From NCBI GenBank assembly GCA_012729765.1, contig JAAYCM010000075.1:1-64000 (forward strand): 64,000 nt of DNA, read 5' to 3'. The notes under the pieces were generated by a model. That model did no database searches. It was not told the origin of the DNA and saw only the letters and a list, made by a program, of their open reading frames with translations. The position numbers were made by a program, and so were the translations under genes. Shown in pieces: positions 8,000 through 17,241 of the stretch. How positions within the stretch are numbered: position 1 is the stretch's first letter; every line of letters begins with the position of its first letter. This DNA is from Chloroflexota bacterium. Its GTDB lineage: Bacteria; Chloroflexota; Anaerolineae; Aggregatilineales; Aggregatilineaceae.

Positions 8000-8779
8000 A
8001 TGGGAGCCGCGCTAGAAATCCGTAATCTTCATGTCAGTGTGGAAGGCCAGCCGATTCTGCGGGGCGTCAATCTGACCGTCCAGCAGGGTGAGGTTCATGC
8101 TTTGATGGGCCCCAACGGTTCGGGCAAGAGCACCCTGGCAAATACCCTGATGGGCCACCCAGCGTATGAAATCACCGCCGGTCAGTTGATCTTCGACGGC
8201 GTGGATCTGCTTGAGCTTGAAACGGATGAGCGCAGCCGGCTCGGCCTGTTCATGGCCTTCCAATATCCGGTCGCCATCCCCGGCGTGACGGTTGCCAACT
8301 TCCTGCGCAACGCGATCAACGCCCGCCGCCGCGCCGAAAACCCCGAAGACAAAGGCATTCCCATTCCCGCCTTCCGCAAGCTGATGACCGAGAAAATGGA
8401 CATGATCCAGATGGATCACAGCTTCGCCGGGCGCTACCTCAACGAAGGCTTCTCTGGCGGCGAAAAGAAGCGCGCCGAGATTTTGCAGATGGCCGTGCTG
8501 GAGCCGCGTATCGCCGTGATGGACGAAACCGACTCCGGGCTGGACATCGACGCCCTGCGCATCGTCGCGGAAGGCGTTGGCCGGCTCAGCGGCCCCGATC
8601 TGGGGGTGCTCGTCATCACCCACTACCAGCGAATTCTCAACTACATCCAGCCCCAATTCGTCCATATCATGCTCGAAGGCCAGATCGTCGAAAGCGGCGG
8701 GCCAGAGCTGGCGCTGCATCTCGAAGAGCACGGCTACGACTGGCTGCGCGAGAAGCAGAACGGCACGGGCGAAGCGTAG
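8000..8779 (+). CDS. sufC: Fe-S cluster assembly ATPase SufC
   Basis: 259 residues. ABC-type ATPase that drives the SufBCD scaffold complex in the cytoplasm. The Walker A motif GPNGSGKST lies at residues 37-45, the signature SGGEKKR begins at Ser152, and Walker B with the catalytic Glu appears as AVMDETDSGLD, the SufC-specific form. It is the first gene of the operon, with GAGAGGG upstream and a strong promoter at 7849. sufB follows after 113 bp. Full length for the family. Confidence 0.97.
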   Translation: MGAALEIRNLHVSVEGQPILRGVNLTVQQGEVHALMGPNGSGKSTLANTLMGHPAYEITAGQLIFDGVDLLELETDERSRLGLFMAFQYPVAIPGVTVANFLRNAINARRRAENPEDKGIPIPAFRKLMTEKMDMIQMDHSFAGRYLNEGFSGGEKKRAEILQMAVLEPRIAVMDETDSGLDIDALRIVAEGVGRLSGPDLGVLVITHYQRILNYIQPQFVHIMLEGQIVESGGPELALHLEEHGYDWLREKQNGTGEA

Positions 8780-8892
8780 GACGGGCTGCCGAGGCGTCGA
8801 GGCGTATCCCGGCGTCGTGGCTCACACTTAGGTCGTTAGTGGGATACCCTCGCACAACCGTCACTGGGGGCCGTTTCTAAGGAGCAAAGATC

Positions 8893-10305
8893 ATGAGTGA
8901 TGCCGAACAGATCCAGGGCATACGCGAATCGTACGAAGAGCAGTACGGCTTCAGCGACCCTGACACCTACGTCTTCCGCGCGCGCAAGGGGCTGGACGAG
9001 GAGATCGTCGCCCAGATCAGCGAGATGAAGGGCGAGCCGCAGTGGATGCGGGACTATCGCCTCAAGGCGCTGGAGATTTACCGCTCCAAGCCGGTGCCCA
9101 CCTGGGGGCCGGACCTCTCGGCGCTGCGTGAAGAGGACATCTATTTCTTCGTCCGCCCGGCAGAAAAAGAAGGCCAGAGTTGGGACGATGTGCCCGAAAA
9201 CATCAAGCGCACCTTCGACCGCCTGGGCATCCCCGAAGCCGAGCAGAAGTTCCTGGCTGGGGCGGGTGCGCAGTACGACTCGGAGATGGTCTATCACCGT
9301 GTGCGCCAGGAGCTTGAAGACCAGGGCGTGATCTTCAAGAGCATCGAGGCCGGGCTGCGCGAGCACGAGGACCTGTTCCGCGAATATTTCGGGACGGTCA
9401 TCCCCGCGCACGACAACAAGTACGCGGCGCTCAACGCAGCGGTGTGGTCCGGCGGCTCGTTTATCTACGTCCCGCCGGGTGTGAAGATCGAAATGCCGCT
9501 CCAGGCTTACTTCCGCCTGAACTCGGCCAGCATTGGCCAGTTCGAGCGCACGATCATCATCGTGGACGAAGGCGCCTATCTGCACTATGTCGAAGGCTGC
9601 ACCGCGCCGACCTATACCACCGAGAGCCTGCACAGCGGCGTGATCGAGATCATCGTCAAGCGCGGCGCACGCTCACGCTATACGACCATCCAAAACTGGT
9701 CGGACAACGTCTACAATCTTGTGACGCAGCGCGCGATGGTCTATGGCGACGCCAGTCACGAGTGGGTCGATGCCAACCTGGGCAGCCGGGTCACGATGAA
9801 ATACCCGTCGGTCTACCTGATGGAGCCGGGCGCGCATGGCGAGGTGCTCTCGATTGCATTCGCCGGGCGCGGCCAGACGCAGGACGCGGGCGGCAAGGCG
9901 ATCCATGTCGCGCCGCACACCACCAGCCAGATCATCAGCAAATCGATCTGCAAGGACGGCGGGCGCAGCAGCTATCGCGGCCTGCTCAAGGTGCACCCGG
10001 ACGCCGATCACTCCAAGAGCACGGTCGTCTGCGACGCGCTGCTGCTGGACGATCACAGCGAATCGGACACCTACCCGTACATCGAGATCGAAAGCCCGCT
10101 GGTCACGGTCGGGCACGAGGCGACCGTCAGCAAGGTGGGCGACGATCAGCTCTTCTACCTGATGAGCCGCGGCCTGACCGAAGACGAAGCCGGCGCGATG
10201 GTGGTCAACGGCTTCCTGGAGCCGCTCACCAAAGAGCTGCCGATGGAATACAGCATCGAGATGAACCGCCTGATCCGCCTGCAAATGGAAGGCTCGATCG
10301 GCTAA
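8893..10305 (+). CDS. sufB: Fe-S cluster assembly protein SufB
   Basis: 470 residues, normal SufB length. SufB is the scaffold subunit on which clusters are built together with SufC and SufD. Conserved stretches include [10 protein letters not shown], the beta-helix core, and the C-terminal [16 protein letters not shown] and [16 protein letters not shown] is placed 9 bp before the ATG. It lies in the order C-B-D, the usual arrangement in Gram-positive and Chloroflexota genomes. Confidence 0.97.
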   Translation: MSDAEQIQGIRESYEEQYGFSDPDTYVFRARKGLDEEIVAQISEMKGEPQWMRDYRLKALEIYRSKPVPTWGPDLSALREEDIYFFVRPAEKEGQSWDDVPENIKRTFDRLGIPEAEQKFLAGAGAQYDSEMVYHRVRQELEDQGVIFKSIEAGLREHEDLFREYFGTVIPAHDNKYAALNAAVWSGGSFIYVPPGVKIEMPLQAYFRLNSASIGQFERTIIIVDEGAYLHYVEGCTAPTYTTESLHSGVIEIIVKRGARSRYTTIQNWSDNVYNLVTQRAMVYGDASHEWVDANLGSRVTMKYPSVYLMEPGAHGEVLSIAFAGRGQTQDAGGKAIHVAPHTTSQIISKSICKDGGRSSYRGLLKVHPDADHSKSTVVCDALLLDDHSESDTYPYIEIESPLVTVGHEATVSKVGDDQLFYLMSRGLTEDEAGAMVVNGFLEPLTKELPMEYSIEMNRLIRLQMEGSIG

Positions 10306-10336
10306 CCGGGCGGCGATACCCCGACGAACAGTTTTC

Positions 10337-10370
10337 GGTAGGGGCGTATTTATTGCGATACGCCCCTACC
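10337..10370. repeat. short palindromic repeat between sufB and sufD
   Basis: A 13-bp perfect stem (GGTAGGGGCGTAT 10337-10349, ATACGCCCCTACC 10358-10370) with an 8-nt loop. It belongs to the GTAGGGG...CCCCTAC family seen also near 22624, 31958, 42681 and 60378. Inside the operon its RNA hairpin could alter sufD expression or message stability. Confidence 0.8.
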
Positions 10371-10418
10371 CCTGCCTGATAAACGAGAACGGACGAACAC
10401 ACAGAGAGGGTAGAACCA

Positions 10419-11780
10419 GTGGTAGCAACTCGCCGTCGTGTTGCACGAGATTTTCAAGCGCCGCCGCTCACCCATGCCGACGTCGAGGCCCTGAGCGCGC
10501 GTTACGACGAGCCGGAGTGGCTGCGTGAAGCCCGGCTCGCGGCCTGGGACCTGTACGAATCCCTGCCGATGCCCACCACGCAGGACGAAGCCTGGCGGCG
10601 CACCGATTACCGGCACATCAACTGGGAGAGCGCGGGCGTTTTGCCGCAGGCCAACGCCGGGCGCTTCGAAGATATTCCCGCCGCCAGCCGCCAGCCGCTG
10701 CTGGGCGAACAGCAGGGCGGCCTGCTCGCCTTCGTGGACGATCAGCCGGTTCATTACGAAGTCAACGAGGCGCTCACCCGCCAGGGCGTGATCTTTACCG
10801 ATCTGCGCACCGCCGCGCGCGAGCACCCCGACCTGGTGCGCCGCCACCTGATGACGCACGCCGTCACGCCCGGATCGGGCAAATTCGCGGCGCTCAACGC
10901 GGCGCTGTGGACGCACGGTGTCTTTCTGTATGTGCCGCGCGGCAAAGCAGTCGAGCTGCCCGCGCACAGCATCTTCTACACCACCCGGCCCGGCGCGTCG
11001 CTCGGCCACCTGCTGGTCGTGCTCGAAGAAGGCGCGCAGATCGACTATCTGCACGAGAACCTCTCCCCCACCCTGGACGCCGACGGCAGCTACATCGGCG
11101 CGATCGAGCTGCTCGTGGGCGACGCGGCCAACCTGCGCTTCGTGAATTTGCAGGACTGGGGCCACCACGTCTATGAGTTCAGCCACCAGCGCGCGCGCGT
11201 TGGGAACGGCGGCCAGCTCGACTGGGTCACCGGCCAGATGGGCGGGCGGCTGATCAAGGCGTTCATGGAGATCGAGCTGGACGGCAAAGGCAGTTGGGGC
11301 CGCATGAGCGGGCTGTACTTCCCCGATGGCAAACAGTTCATGGACCTCGACACCCAGCAGAATCACAACGCCGAGCACACCACCTCGGACCTGCTGTTTA
11401 AGGGCGTGATCAAGGACGAGGCGCGCAGCGTGTGGCAGGGCATGATCAAGGCGCTGCCCGGCGCGCAGAAGACCGACGGCTTCCAGGCCAACCGGAATAT
11501 GCTGTTGGGCGACAAAGCCCGCGCCGACAGCATCCCCGGCCTGGAGATCGAAGCCGACGACGTGCGCTGCACCCATGCCGCCGCCATCGGCCAGATCGAA
11601 GAGGAAGTGCTCTTCTACCTGACGAGCCGGGGCATCCCGCGCAAGGAAGCCGAGAAGCTGGTCATCGACGGTTTCTTCGTGCCGGTGCTGGACCGCATCC
11701 CCTTCGAAAACGTGCGCGACCGCATGATGGATTATGTCGAGCGCAAGCTGATGGGCCAGGACGATCCGGCGCAGGCATGA
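10419..11780 (+). CDS. sufD: Fe-S cluster assembly protein SufD
   Basis: 453 residues, the SufB paralogue that completes the SufBC2D complex. Recognisable parts are WRRTDY near residue 62, HGVFLYVPRG, the HNAEHTTSDLLFKGVI core and the C-terminal SRGIPRKEAEKLVIDGFF. It has a GTG start with GAGAGGG upstream. The operon ends with an intrinsic terminator 37 bp after the stop. Confidence 0.95.
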   Translation: MVATRRRVARDFQAPPLTHADVEALSARYDEPEWLREARLAAWDLYESLPMPTTQDEAWRRTDYRHINWESAGVLPQANAGRFEDIPAASRQPLLGEQQGGLLAFVDDQPVHYEVNEALTRQGVIFTDLRTAAREHPDLVRRHLMTHAVTPGSGKFAALNAALWTHGVFLYVPRGKAVELPAHSIFYTTRPGASLGHLLVVLEEGAQIDYLHENLSPTLDADGSYIGAIELLVGDAANLRFVNLQDWGHHVYEFSHQRARVGNGGQLDWVTGQMGGRLIKAFMEIELDGKGSWGRMSGLYFPDGKQFMDLDTQQNHNAEHTTSDLLFKGVIKDEARSVWQGMIKALPGAQKTDGFQANRNMLLGDKARADSIPGLEIEADDVRCTHAAAIGQIEEEVLFYLTSRGIPRKEAEKLVIDGFFVPVLDRIPFENVRDRMMDYVERKLMGQDDPAQA

Positions 11781-11816
11781 ACCGTATGGCAGCAGACCGA
11801 AATTGAGAGAACACAC

Positions 11817-11845
11817 AGGGCGGGCATATCCCGCCCTTGTTATTG
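11817..11845 (+). terminator. intrinsic terminator of sufCBD
   Basis: AGGGCGGG, 5-nt loop, CCCGCCCT (11817-11837) followed by TGTTATT. It separates sufCBD from sufSU. Confidence 0.8.
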
Positions 11846-11916
11846 AAGATATCTATCTGATTTATGTAACTGATTTGAGGGATAGACATTACTGCCTGCC
11901 GCGCTAAACTATGCCC

Positions 11917-11922
11917 TATAAT
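11917..11922 (+). promoter_or_regulatory. -10 element for sufSU
   Basis: A perfect TATAAT 82 bp before the chosen sufS start; no clear -35. Because it overlaps the region in which a longer sufS would begin (ATG at 11911), it supports the start at 12004. Confidence 0.5.
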
Positions 11923-12003
11923 GAGCACCATGAGCCACAGCGGGCCGATCGCCACCCTGGCCCCGCATCGGCGTTGAATGAGGCAAAGGCGAAGCACAAA
12001 CCT

Positions 12004-13254
12004 ATGACCCAAAAAACCGCGTACCCCCTCGACATTCAGGCTATCCTGTCCGACTTCCCGATCCTGCACCAGGAAGCCCACCCCGGAAAACGGCTCGTGT
12101 TTCTGGACTCGGCAGCCAGCAGCCAGAAGCCGCGCCAGGTGATCGAAGCCATGCAGCGCTATTACGAGCACGATCACGCCAACGTGCATCGCGGCATTCA
12201 CGTCCTCAGCGAGCGCGCCACCGACGCGTATGAGAGCGCGCGCGAAAAACTGCGCGCCTTCATCAACGCCCGTACGCGCCGCGAGATCATCTACACCCGC
12301 AACGCGACCGAGAGCATCAACCTGGTGGCGGCCACGTGGGGGCGCGCCCATCTCGGCCCCGGCGATGTGCTGCTGCTGACCGAGATGGAGCATCACAGCA
12401 ACATCGTCCCCTGGCAGCTTCTGGCGATGGAGCGCGGCTTCACGATCCGCTATATCCCCGTCACGCTCCAGGGCGAACTGGACCTGGAAGCCTACGCGCA
12501 CATTCTGAGTACCGAGCCGGTCAAGCTGGTGGGGCTGGTGCATGTCAGCAACGTGCTCGGCACCGTGAACCCGGTCGAGCAGATGATCCCGCAGGCGCAC
12601 GCCGCCGGTGCGCTGGTCCTGCTCGATGGCGCGCAGAGTGTGCCGCACCTGGCAGTAGACGTGCAGGCCCTCGACGTGGATTTCCTGGCCTTCTCCGGGC
12701 ACAAGATGGCCGGTCCAACCGGGATCGGTGTGCTCTATGGCAAGCGCGAGCTGCTGGAAGCCATGCCCCCCTACATGGGCGGCGGCGACATGATCAAGCG
12801 CGTCACGCTCGAAAAAAGCGCCTGGAACCAGCTTCCCTACAAGTTCGAGGCGGGCACGCCCGCAATCGCGCCGGCGGTCGGCCTGGGCGCAGCGGTCGAT
12901 TATCTGAACAACCTGGGTATGGAAAACATTCTGGCCCACGAGCGGATCGTGGTCGATTACGCGCTGGACCGTCTGTCCGAGGTCCCCGGCCTGACGCTCT
13001 ACGGCCCAGAGCCGGCCAAACGTAACGGTGTGGCGACCTTCACCCTGAAGGACATCCACGCCCACGACGTCGCCCAACTGCTCGATGCCGAGGGCGTCGC
13101 CATTCGCGCCGGGCATCACTGCGCCATGCCGCTGCATGAAAAATATGGCCTGCCCGCCACCGCCCGCGCCAGCTTCTATATCTATAACACAACCGAAGAT
13201 GTGGACGCGCTGGTTGATGCGATCTACAATGCCCGCAAGCTGTTCGGGCTGTAA
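12004..13254 (+). CDS. sufS: cysteine desulfurase SufS
   Basis: 416 residues. PLP-dependent class V aminotransferase fold that takes sulfur from cysteine and passes it to SufU. The PLP lysine is Lys234 in the SGHKM motif, and the catalytic cysteine is Cys373 in RAGHHCAMPLH, which marks the group II SufS type. An in-frame ATG exists at 11911, but the added 31 residues are unlike the family and overlap the -10 box. sufU starts 26 bp after the stop. Confidence 0.95.
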   Translation: MTQKTAYPLDIQAILSDFPILHQEAHPGKRLVFLDSAASSQKPRQVIEAMQRYYEHDHANVHRGIHVLSERATDAYESAREKLRAFINARTRREIIYTRNATESINLVAATWGRAHLGPGDVLLLTEMEHHSNIVPWQLLAMERGFTIRYIPVTLQGELDLEAYAHILSTEPVKLVGLVHVSNVLGTVNPVEQMIPQAHAAGALVLLDGAQSVPHLAVDVQALDVDFLAFSGHKMAGPTGIGVLYGKRELLEAMPPYMGGGDMIKRVTLEKSAWNQLPYKFEAGTPAIAPAVGLGAAVDYLNNLGMENILAHERIVVDYALDRLSEVPGLTLYGPEPAKRNGVATFTLKDIHAHDVAQLLDAEGVAIRAGHHCAMPLHEKYGLPATARASFYIYNTTEDVDALVDAIYNARKLFGL

Positions 13255-13280
13255 CACTAGGATTTGGATGAAAACCAACG

Positions 13281-13676
13281 ATGGACCTCTACCAGGAAAA
13301 TATCCTCGATCACGGACAGAATCCGCGCAATTTTGGCCCGCTGCTGGACCCGGCGGATATCGAGTTCGAAGACGACAACCCGCTCTGTGGCGATCATCTC
13401 CACCTGACGGCCCGGCTCGATGAAACCGGGCGCGTGGTGGCGATAGCATGGGAAGGCGACGGCTGCACCATCAGCCAGGCGTCGGCCTCGATGCTGGGCG
13501 AGGAAATGCTCGGCAAGACGCTCGACGAGCTGCGCAACTTCAACCGCGAGCAGCTTTTGGAGATGCTCGGCATCCCGCTCAGCCCGGCGCGCCTCAAGTG
13601 TGCGCTGCTCTCGCTCAAGGTGCTCAAGGCCGCCGCGTATGGCGTCGAGCACTGGGGCGATGACGACGAAGACTAG
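13281..13676 (+). CDS. sufU: Fe-S scaffold / sulfur-transfer protein SufU
   Basis: 131 residues. Three metal-ligand cysteines are in the expected SufU/IscU contexts: NPLCGD (Cys36), GDGCTIS and RLKCALL. SufU accepts sulfur from SufS as a zinc protein. The chain is shorter than typical Bacillus SufU because the insertion before the third cysteine is reduced. It ends in an acidic tail. The next gene begins 5 bp downstream, suggesting co-transcription. Confidence 0.93.
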   Translation: MDLYQENILDHGQNPRNFGPLLDPADIEFEDDNPLCGDHLHLTARLDETGRVVAIAWEGDGCTISQASASMLGEEMLGKTLDELRNFNREQLLEMLGIPLSPARLKCALLSLKVLKAAAYGVEHWGDDDED

Positions 13677-13681
13677 CCAGC

Positions 13682-15055
13682 ATGTCTGGACAGCTTTCTA
13701 CCAAACCCATGACCGACGACCTGCGCGCCGTGATCGAGCAGGCTCGCCAGGAAGCGGCGCGGCGGCACGGCAATTATCTCGACGTCGAGCACCTGATGCT
13801 CGGCCTGCTGCACGCACGCTCCGGCCCGGCCTATGAGGTGTTGGCGCGCGCGGGCGTCGATCAGGCGGGCCTCTACACCCAGATCGCCGGTGCAGTCGGC
13901 ATGGAGCGCCCCACTCCGGCCCCGGTCAAAGACCTGAGCAAGTGGGCCAAAGACGCGCTGGAGCGCACGTGGCAGGAAGCCGAGCGGCTGGGCCAGTCCA
14001 CGCTCAACAGCGGGCACCTGCTGCTGAGTCTGCTGGGCGAAAGTGAAGGCGCGGTACACGACGCACTGGCCGCCACCGCCCTCACGCCGGAGGGCGTGCG
14101 CGGTTATCTGCGCGAGCACGCCCCGCGCGAGTCCGCCGCTTCGACCTTCCGCCCACCCGCGCCCGGCGCTGCCCGCCGCCAGCCCTCGCGCCGCCCCGCC
14201 GCCCCGGATGGAGACGAGCCGGAATATACGATCATCCCGTTCCGGCCCGCGAAAAAGCAGAAATCCGGTGCAGCCCAGGCGCAGCCCTCGCGCTGGGGCA
14301 ACTGGCCGCTGATCCTGCTGGGGATCGGCGCGTTCCTGGCCTACCTAGTCCTGGTGCTGCCCGGCAACGCGCTCTTCACCTTCGTGATCGTGCTGATCGG
14401 CTGGGTGTTCTCGCTCACGCTGCACGAGTTCTCCCACGCGCTGGTGGCCTATCTCGGCGGCGATTACACCGTGCGCGAGAAGGGCTATCTGTCCTTCAAC
14501 CCGCTCAAGTACATGCACCCCATGCTCAGCATCGGGCTGCCGCTGCTGTTCCTGGCGCTGGGCGGGATCGGCCTGCCCGGCGGCGCGGTGTATATCGAGC
14601 GGCACCGTCTCAAAAATAAGTGGTGGGGCGCGGCGGTTTCCGCGGCGGGACCGGCGGCCAATCTGCTGCTGGCGCTGCTGCTGGCCGCACCGTTCTTCCT
14701 GGGGCTGGTCGATCTCCGGTCTATTGTGTTCGGAAGCGAGCAGGGCCTGACGATCTGGTCGGCGGTGGCTTTTCTGGCGATGCTGCAAATCACCGCCGTC
14801 GTCTTCAACCTGCTGCCGGTCCCCCCGCTGGACGGCTTCGGCATCATCGAGCCGTTCCTGGACGAGCGCACGCGCTTCCAGCTCCGGCAGTTGGGCGGCT
14901 ACAGCCTGATGCTGATCTTCGTCGCGCTGTGGTTTCTGGACCCGGTGTCGAATGCTTTCTGGAACATGATTTTCGATATCTGCCGCGATCTGCACGTCCC
15001 GCCCACACTGATCAGCGAGGGCTTGTCGAACTTCATGTTCTGGCGACAGCCATAG
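13682..15055 (+). CDS. Clp_N domain fused to a site-2-protease (M50) membrane metalloprotease
   Basis: 457 residues. Residues 1-150 hold a double Clp N-terminal repeat, as in ClpA/ClpC adaptors (YLDVEHLMLGLLHA; LNSGHLLLSLL). A Pro/Ala/Arg-rich linker follows (about 150-205). From about 210 there are five to six membrane helices with the M50 zinc motif HEFSH at 248-252 and the second motif PPLDGFG with Asp384. It therefore looks active as an intramembrane protease. The Clp_N part may recruit substrates; that is inference. It starts 5 bp after sufU, so it is probably read with sufSU. Confidence 0.85.
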   Translation: MSGQLSTKPMTDDLRAVIEQARQEAARRHGNYLDVEHLMLGLLHARSGPAYEVLARAGVDQAGLYTQIAGAVGMERPTPAPVKDLSKWAKDALERTWQEAERLGQSTLNSGHLLLSLLGESEGAVHDALAATALTPEGVRGYLREHAPRESAASTFRPPAPGAARRQPSRRPAAPDGDEPEYTIIPFRPAKKQKSGAAQAQPSRWGNWPLILLGIGAFLAYLVLVLPGNALFTFVIVLIGWVFSLTLHEFSHALVAYLGGDYTVREKGYLSFNPLKYMHPMLSIGLPLLFLALGGIGLPGGAVYIERHRLKNKWWGAAVSAAGPAANLLLALLLAAPFFLGLVDLRSIVFGSEQGLTIWSAVAFLAMLQITAVVFNLLPVPPLDGFGIIEPFLDERTRFQLRQLGGYSLMLIFVALWFLDPVSNAFWNMIFDICRDLHVPPTLISEGLSNFMFWRQP

Positions 15056-15073
15056 TGCTACAGCCGCAGATCG

Positions 15074-15173
15074 CCCCCCATCCTAAACCCTTCCCCCAAA
15101 ATGAGGGAAGGACTTCAAATTCTACTCCCTTTCCCTCCGCGCAGCAGTGGGGGAAGGGGCTGGGGGATGGGGG
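15074..15173 (+). repeat. dispersed ~105-bp repeat, copy 2 (forward)
   Basis: Runs from CCCCCCATCC to GGATGGGGG and contains the hairpin arms CCTTCCCCC/GGGAAGG. The next 30 bp (CAACAAAACGTCAGGTGCGG onwards) are nearly identical to the flank of copy 8 at 43787, so these two share a longer unit. Confidence 0.9.
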
Positions 15174-15244
15174 CAACAAAACGTCAGGTGCGGCTGGAAT
15201 ACTAGTTAGTCAGTTTTATCGTCCGCAGCCAGTAAGGAGTTGAT

Positions 15245-15559
15245 GTGACCCGTTACATCACCGTTGCCAAAACCGCCGAGATCGGCCCCGGCGAGCGTGA
15301 AATTTTCGACATTGAAGGGTACTATATCGCCGTCTTCAACGTCGGCGGCAGTTACTACGCCATCGAAGACGTGTGCAGCCACGACGACGGCCCGGTCGCC
15401 GAGGGCGATCTGTACGGCTTTGAGATCGAGTGCCCGCGTCACGGCGCGCGCTTCGACATCCGCACCGGAGCCGTGACACGGATGCCCGCCGTGCTGCCGA
15501 TTTTGTGGTTCCCAACCCGCGTCGAAGGCGACGAGATTCAGGTCGGTTTCGACGACTAA
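15245..15559 (+). CDS. Rieske [2Fe-2S] ferredoxin-like protein
   Basis: 104 residues, a single Rieske domain. Both ligand pairs are present: CSH at residues 44-46 and CPRH at 63-66. It resembles the small ferredoxin components of Rieske oxygenases and the NirD-like group; some SUF loci carry such a gene. It has no membrane helix, so it is a soluble electron carrier. GTG start, AAGGAG 6 bp upstream. The electron partner is not in the window. Confidence 0.9.
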   Translation: MTRYITVAKTAEIGPGEREIFDIEGYYIAVFNVGGSYYAIEDVCSHDDGPVAEGDLYGFEIECPRHGARFDIRTGAVTRMPAVLPILWFPTRVEGDEIQVGFDD

Positions 15560-15639
15560 TCCGCCCGGCTGATCATGCCCTGGGCTGCGCCCCGCCCGGC
15601 TGTCACCCACACGGCGCGGCCCGCAGGAACAATAACGCG

Positions 15640-17049
15640 ATGCGTATCGGCAGAAGTAGCATACGGCCAGGGTCCGGCTGCGTGACCGGCTGCCTGGTCC
15701 GGCTGATGATCGTGCTGATCGTGATGGGGCTGACCGGCCTGATCGCGGCAGGCGTGATTCTCGCGCGCCGCGACCTGATCGAAATCAACCTGGTTCCCCG
15801 GCGCGTCGTCTCCGGCCCGGTCGTCATGCTGCCCGCCGAACCTGATCAGCCGCCCGATCTGCTGGTGCTGACCAGCGAAGAGGGCAAGTCGAATTATACG
15901 CTGTCGTATCTCGACGCCGCCGGGCAGGATATCCGCTGGAACGGTCCGCCGCTGGGACAGGCCGGGCCGCAGGCACAGGTCGCGCGGGGAGACGGGCTGG
16001 CGTATGTCGCCGGGCCGCAACCGGAGCTGATCGCGCTGCACCTGGACGACGGCGCGCGGGCCTGGGCTGCTGAGCTGGCGGACGTGATCGCGCCCCAGTG
16101 CCGGGACTGTCTGCGCGTGATCGAGGGCAGCGTGATCGCGCTGGCGGGCGACACGCTCCACGCCTTCGACGCGCTCACCGGCGAGCCGCGCTGGCAGCGT
16201 GCGCTCAATATGACGCCCAACGCTCTACTGCTGTTCGATGACCGGCTGGCCGTGCTCGACCGGCACACGCTCGGCGGCATTCTCGCGCTGAACCTGTACC
16301 ATCCGGCCAACGGCGCGCTGCTGCGCCGCATCACGCCGCGCTGCGAGTCCGGCGGCGCGATGGAAGCGCTCAGCCCCGGCTCACCGATCCTTTACGATCC
16401 GGCCAGCGCGTCGATCTACTTCCTGTTCGGCTACGCGGCGCAGGGCTGCGCTCAGCGCTGGGACCTGCACACCGGCACACTCACCTGGGAGACGCGCATC
16501 GATCCGCAGGATGGCGTGTGGTCGCAGGCCTGGTATGATAACCGCCCGCTGCTGGCGGGTGACACGATCTACTTCGCCGGGGATCAGCCGGGCCTGCTGG
16601 CCGCGCTCGATACGCGGTCCGGCCAGTTCCGGCACCTGGTCGAGATTCCCGGCTACCGCTTCCAGCCGCTCGCGGTCGAAGGCGATATTCTGATCGTGCG
16701 CGTCGTGCGGCTGGATGGCACGGGGCAGGACGAACTGTGGGGCCTGGATCGCCGCACCGGGAAGAGCCGCTGGCGTTATGTACTCAGCGGCAGCACCGAC
16801 AGTTGGGCCGCGCACCCGACGCCCGGCGGCTTCATGACGGTTCAGGTGCTCCCCGCCCCGGATCGTATCCTGGTGGACCTGCTCAACCCGGCCAACGGCC
16901 ACCGCCTGCGCCGGACCGCGACGCCGGTCAGCAGCGCCTATTGGAGCGGGACGGTGTGGTCGGTGGATACGGCCTGGGTCACCATTGGCGATCTGTACGC
17001 GATCGATCTCACCAGCGGCGAGGCGGTCCTGGTCTGGCCCAAATCCTAG
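15640..17049 (+). CDS. membrane-anchored PQQ-like beta-propeller protein
   Basis: 469 residues. One N-terminal membrane helix (about 20-43) anchors an extracellular beta-propeller. PQQ/quinoprotein-like repeats are seen as LDLDDGARAWAAEL-like blocks (ALHLDDGARAW, FDALTGEPRWQ, LDRRTGKSRWRY, DLTSGEAVLVW). No PQQ-binding or metal residues could be assigned, so it may be only structural or substrate-binding. A longer frame exists upstream to 15430, but it overlaps the Rieske gene; ATG at 15640 has AGGA upstream. Confidence 0.75.
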   Translation: MRIGRSSIRPGSGCVTGCLVRLMIVLIVMGLTGLIAAGVILARRDLIEINLVPRRVVSGPVVMLPAEPDQPPDLLVLTSEEGKSNYTLSYLDAAGQDIRWNGPPLGQAGPQAQVARGDGLAYVAGPQPELIALHLDDGARAWAAELADVIAPQCRDCLRVIEGSVIALAGDTLHAFDALTGEPRWQRALNMTPNALLLFDDRLAVLDRHTLGGILALNLYHPANGALLRRITPRCESGGAMEALSPGSPILYDPASASIYFLFGYAAQGCAQRWDLHTGTLTWETRIDPQDGVWSQAWYDNRPLLAGDTIYFAGDQPGLLAALDTRSGQFRHLVEIPGYRFQPLAVEGDILIVRVVRLDGTGQDELWGLDRRTGKSRWRYVLSGSTDSWAAHPTPGGFMTVQVLPAPDRILVDLLNPANGHRLRRTATPVSSAYWSGTVWSVDTAWVTIGDLYAIDLTSGEAVLVWPKS

Positions 17050-17068
17050 CGGTGGTCAGGCACAATTA

Positions 17069-17175
17069 CCCCCCATCCCCTGGCCCCTTCCGCCACACTG
17101 GCGCGGAGGGAAGGAGAGAACAGCGGGCCTCGCAAGTCCCGCCCTCCTTGTGGGGGAGGGATTTAGGGCGGGGGG
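17069..17175 (-). repeat. dispersed ~105-bp repeat, copy 3 (reverse)
   Basis: A diverged copy between two rightward genes. It begins CCCCCCATCCCCTGG and ends TTTAGGGCGGGGGG instead of TTTAGGATGGGGG. Confidence 0.85.
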
Positions 17176-17241
17176 TAAACATGCACAACGCACTCTAACC
17201 GCCGCATCACATAACCGCGATTTCACCCAAAAGGAGCGACT

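Noticed and set aside
11911-12003. N-terminal extension of SufS
   Set aside because: The extra 31 residues do not resemble SufS and overlap a TATAAT box; the ATG at 12004 gives the usual length.
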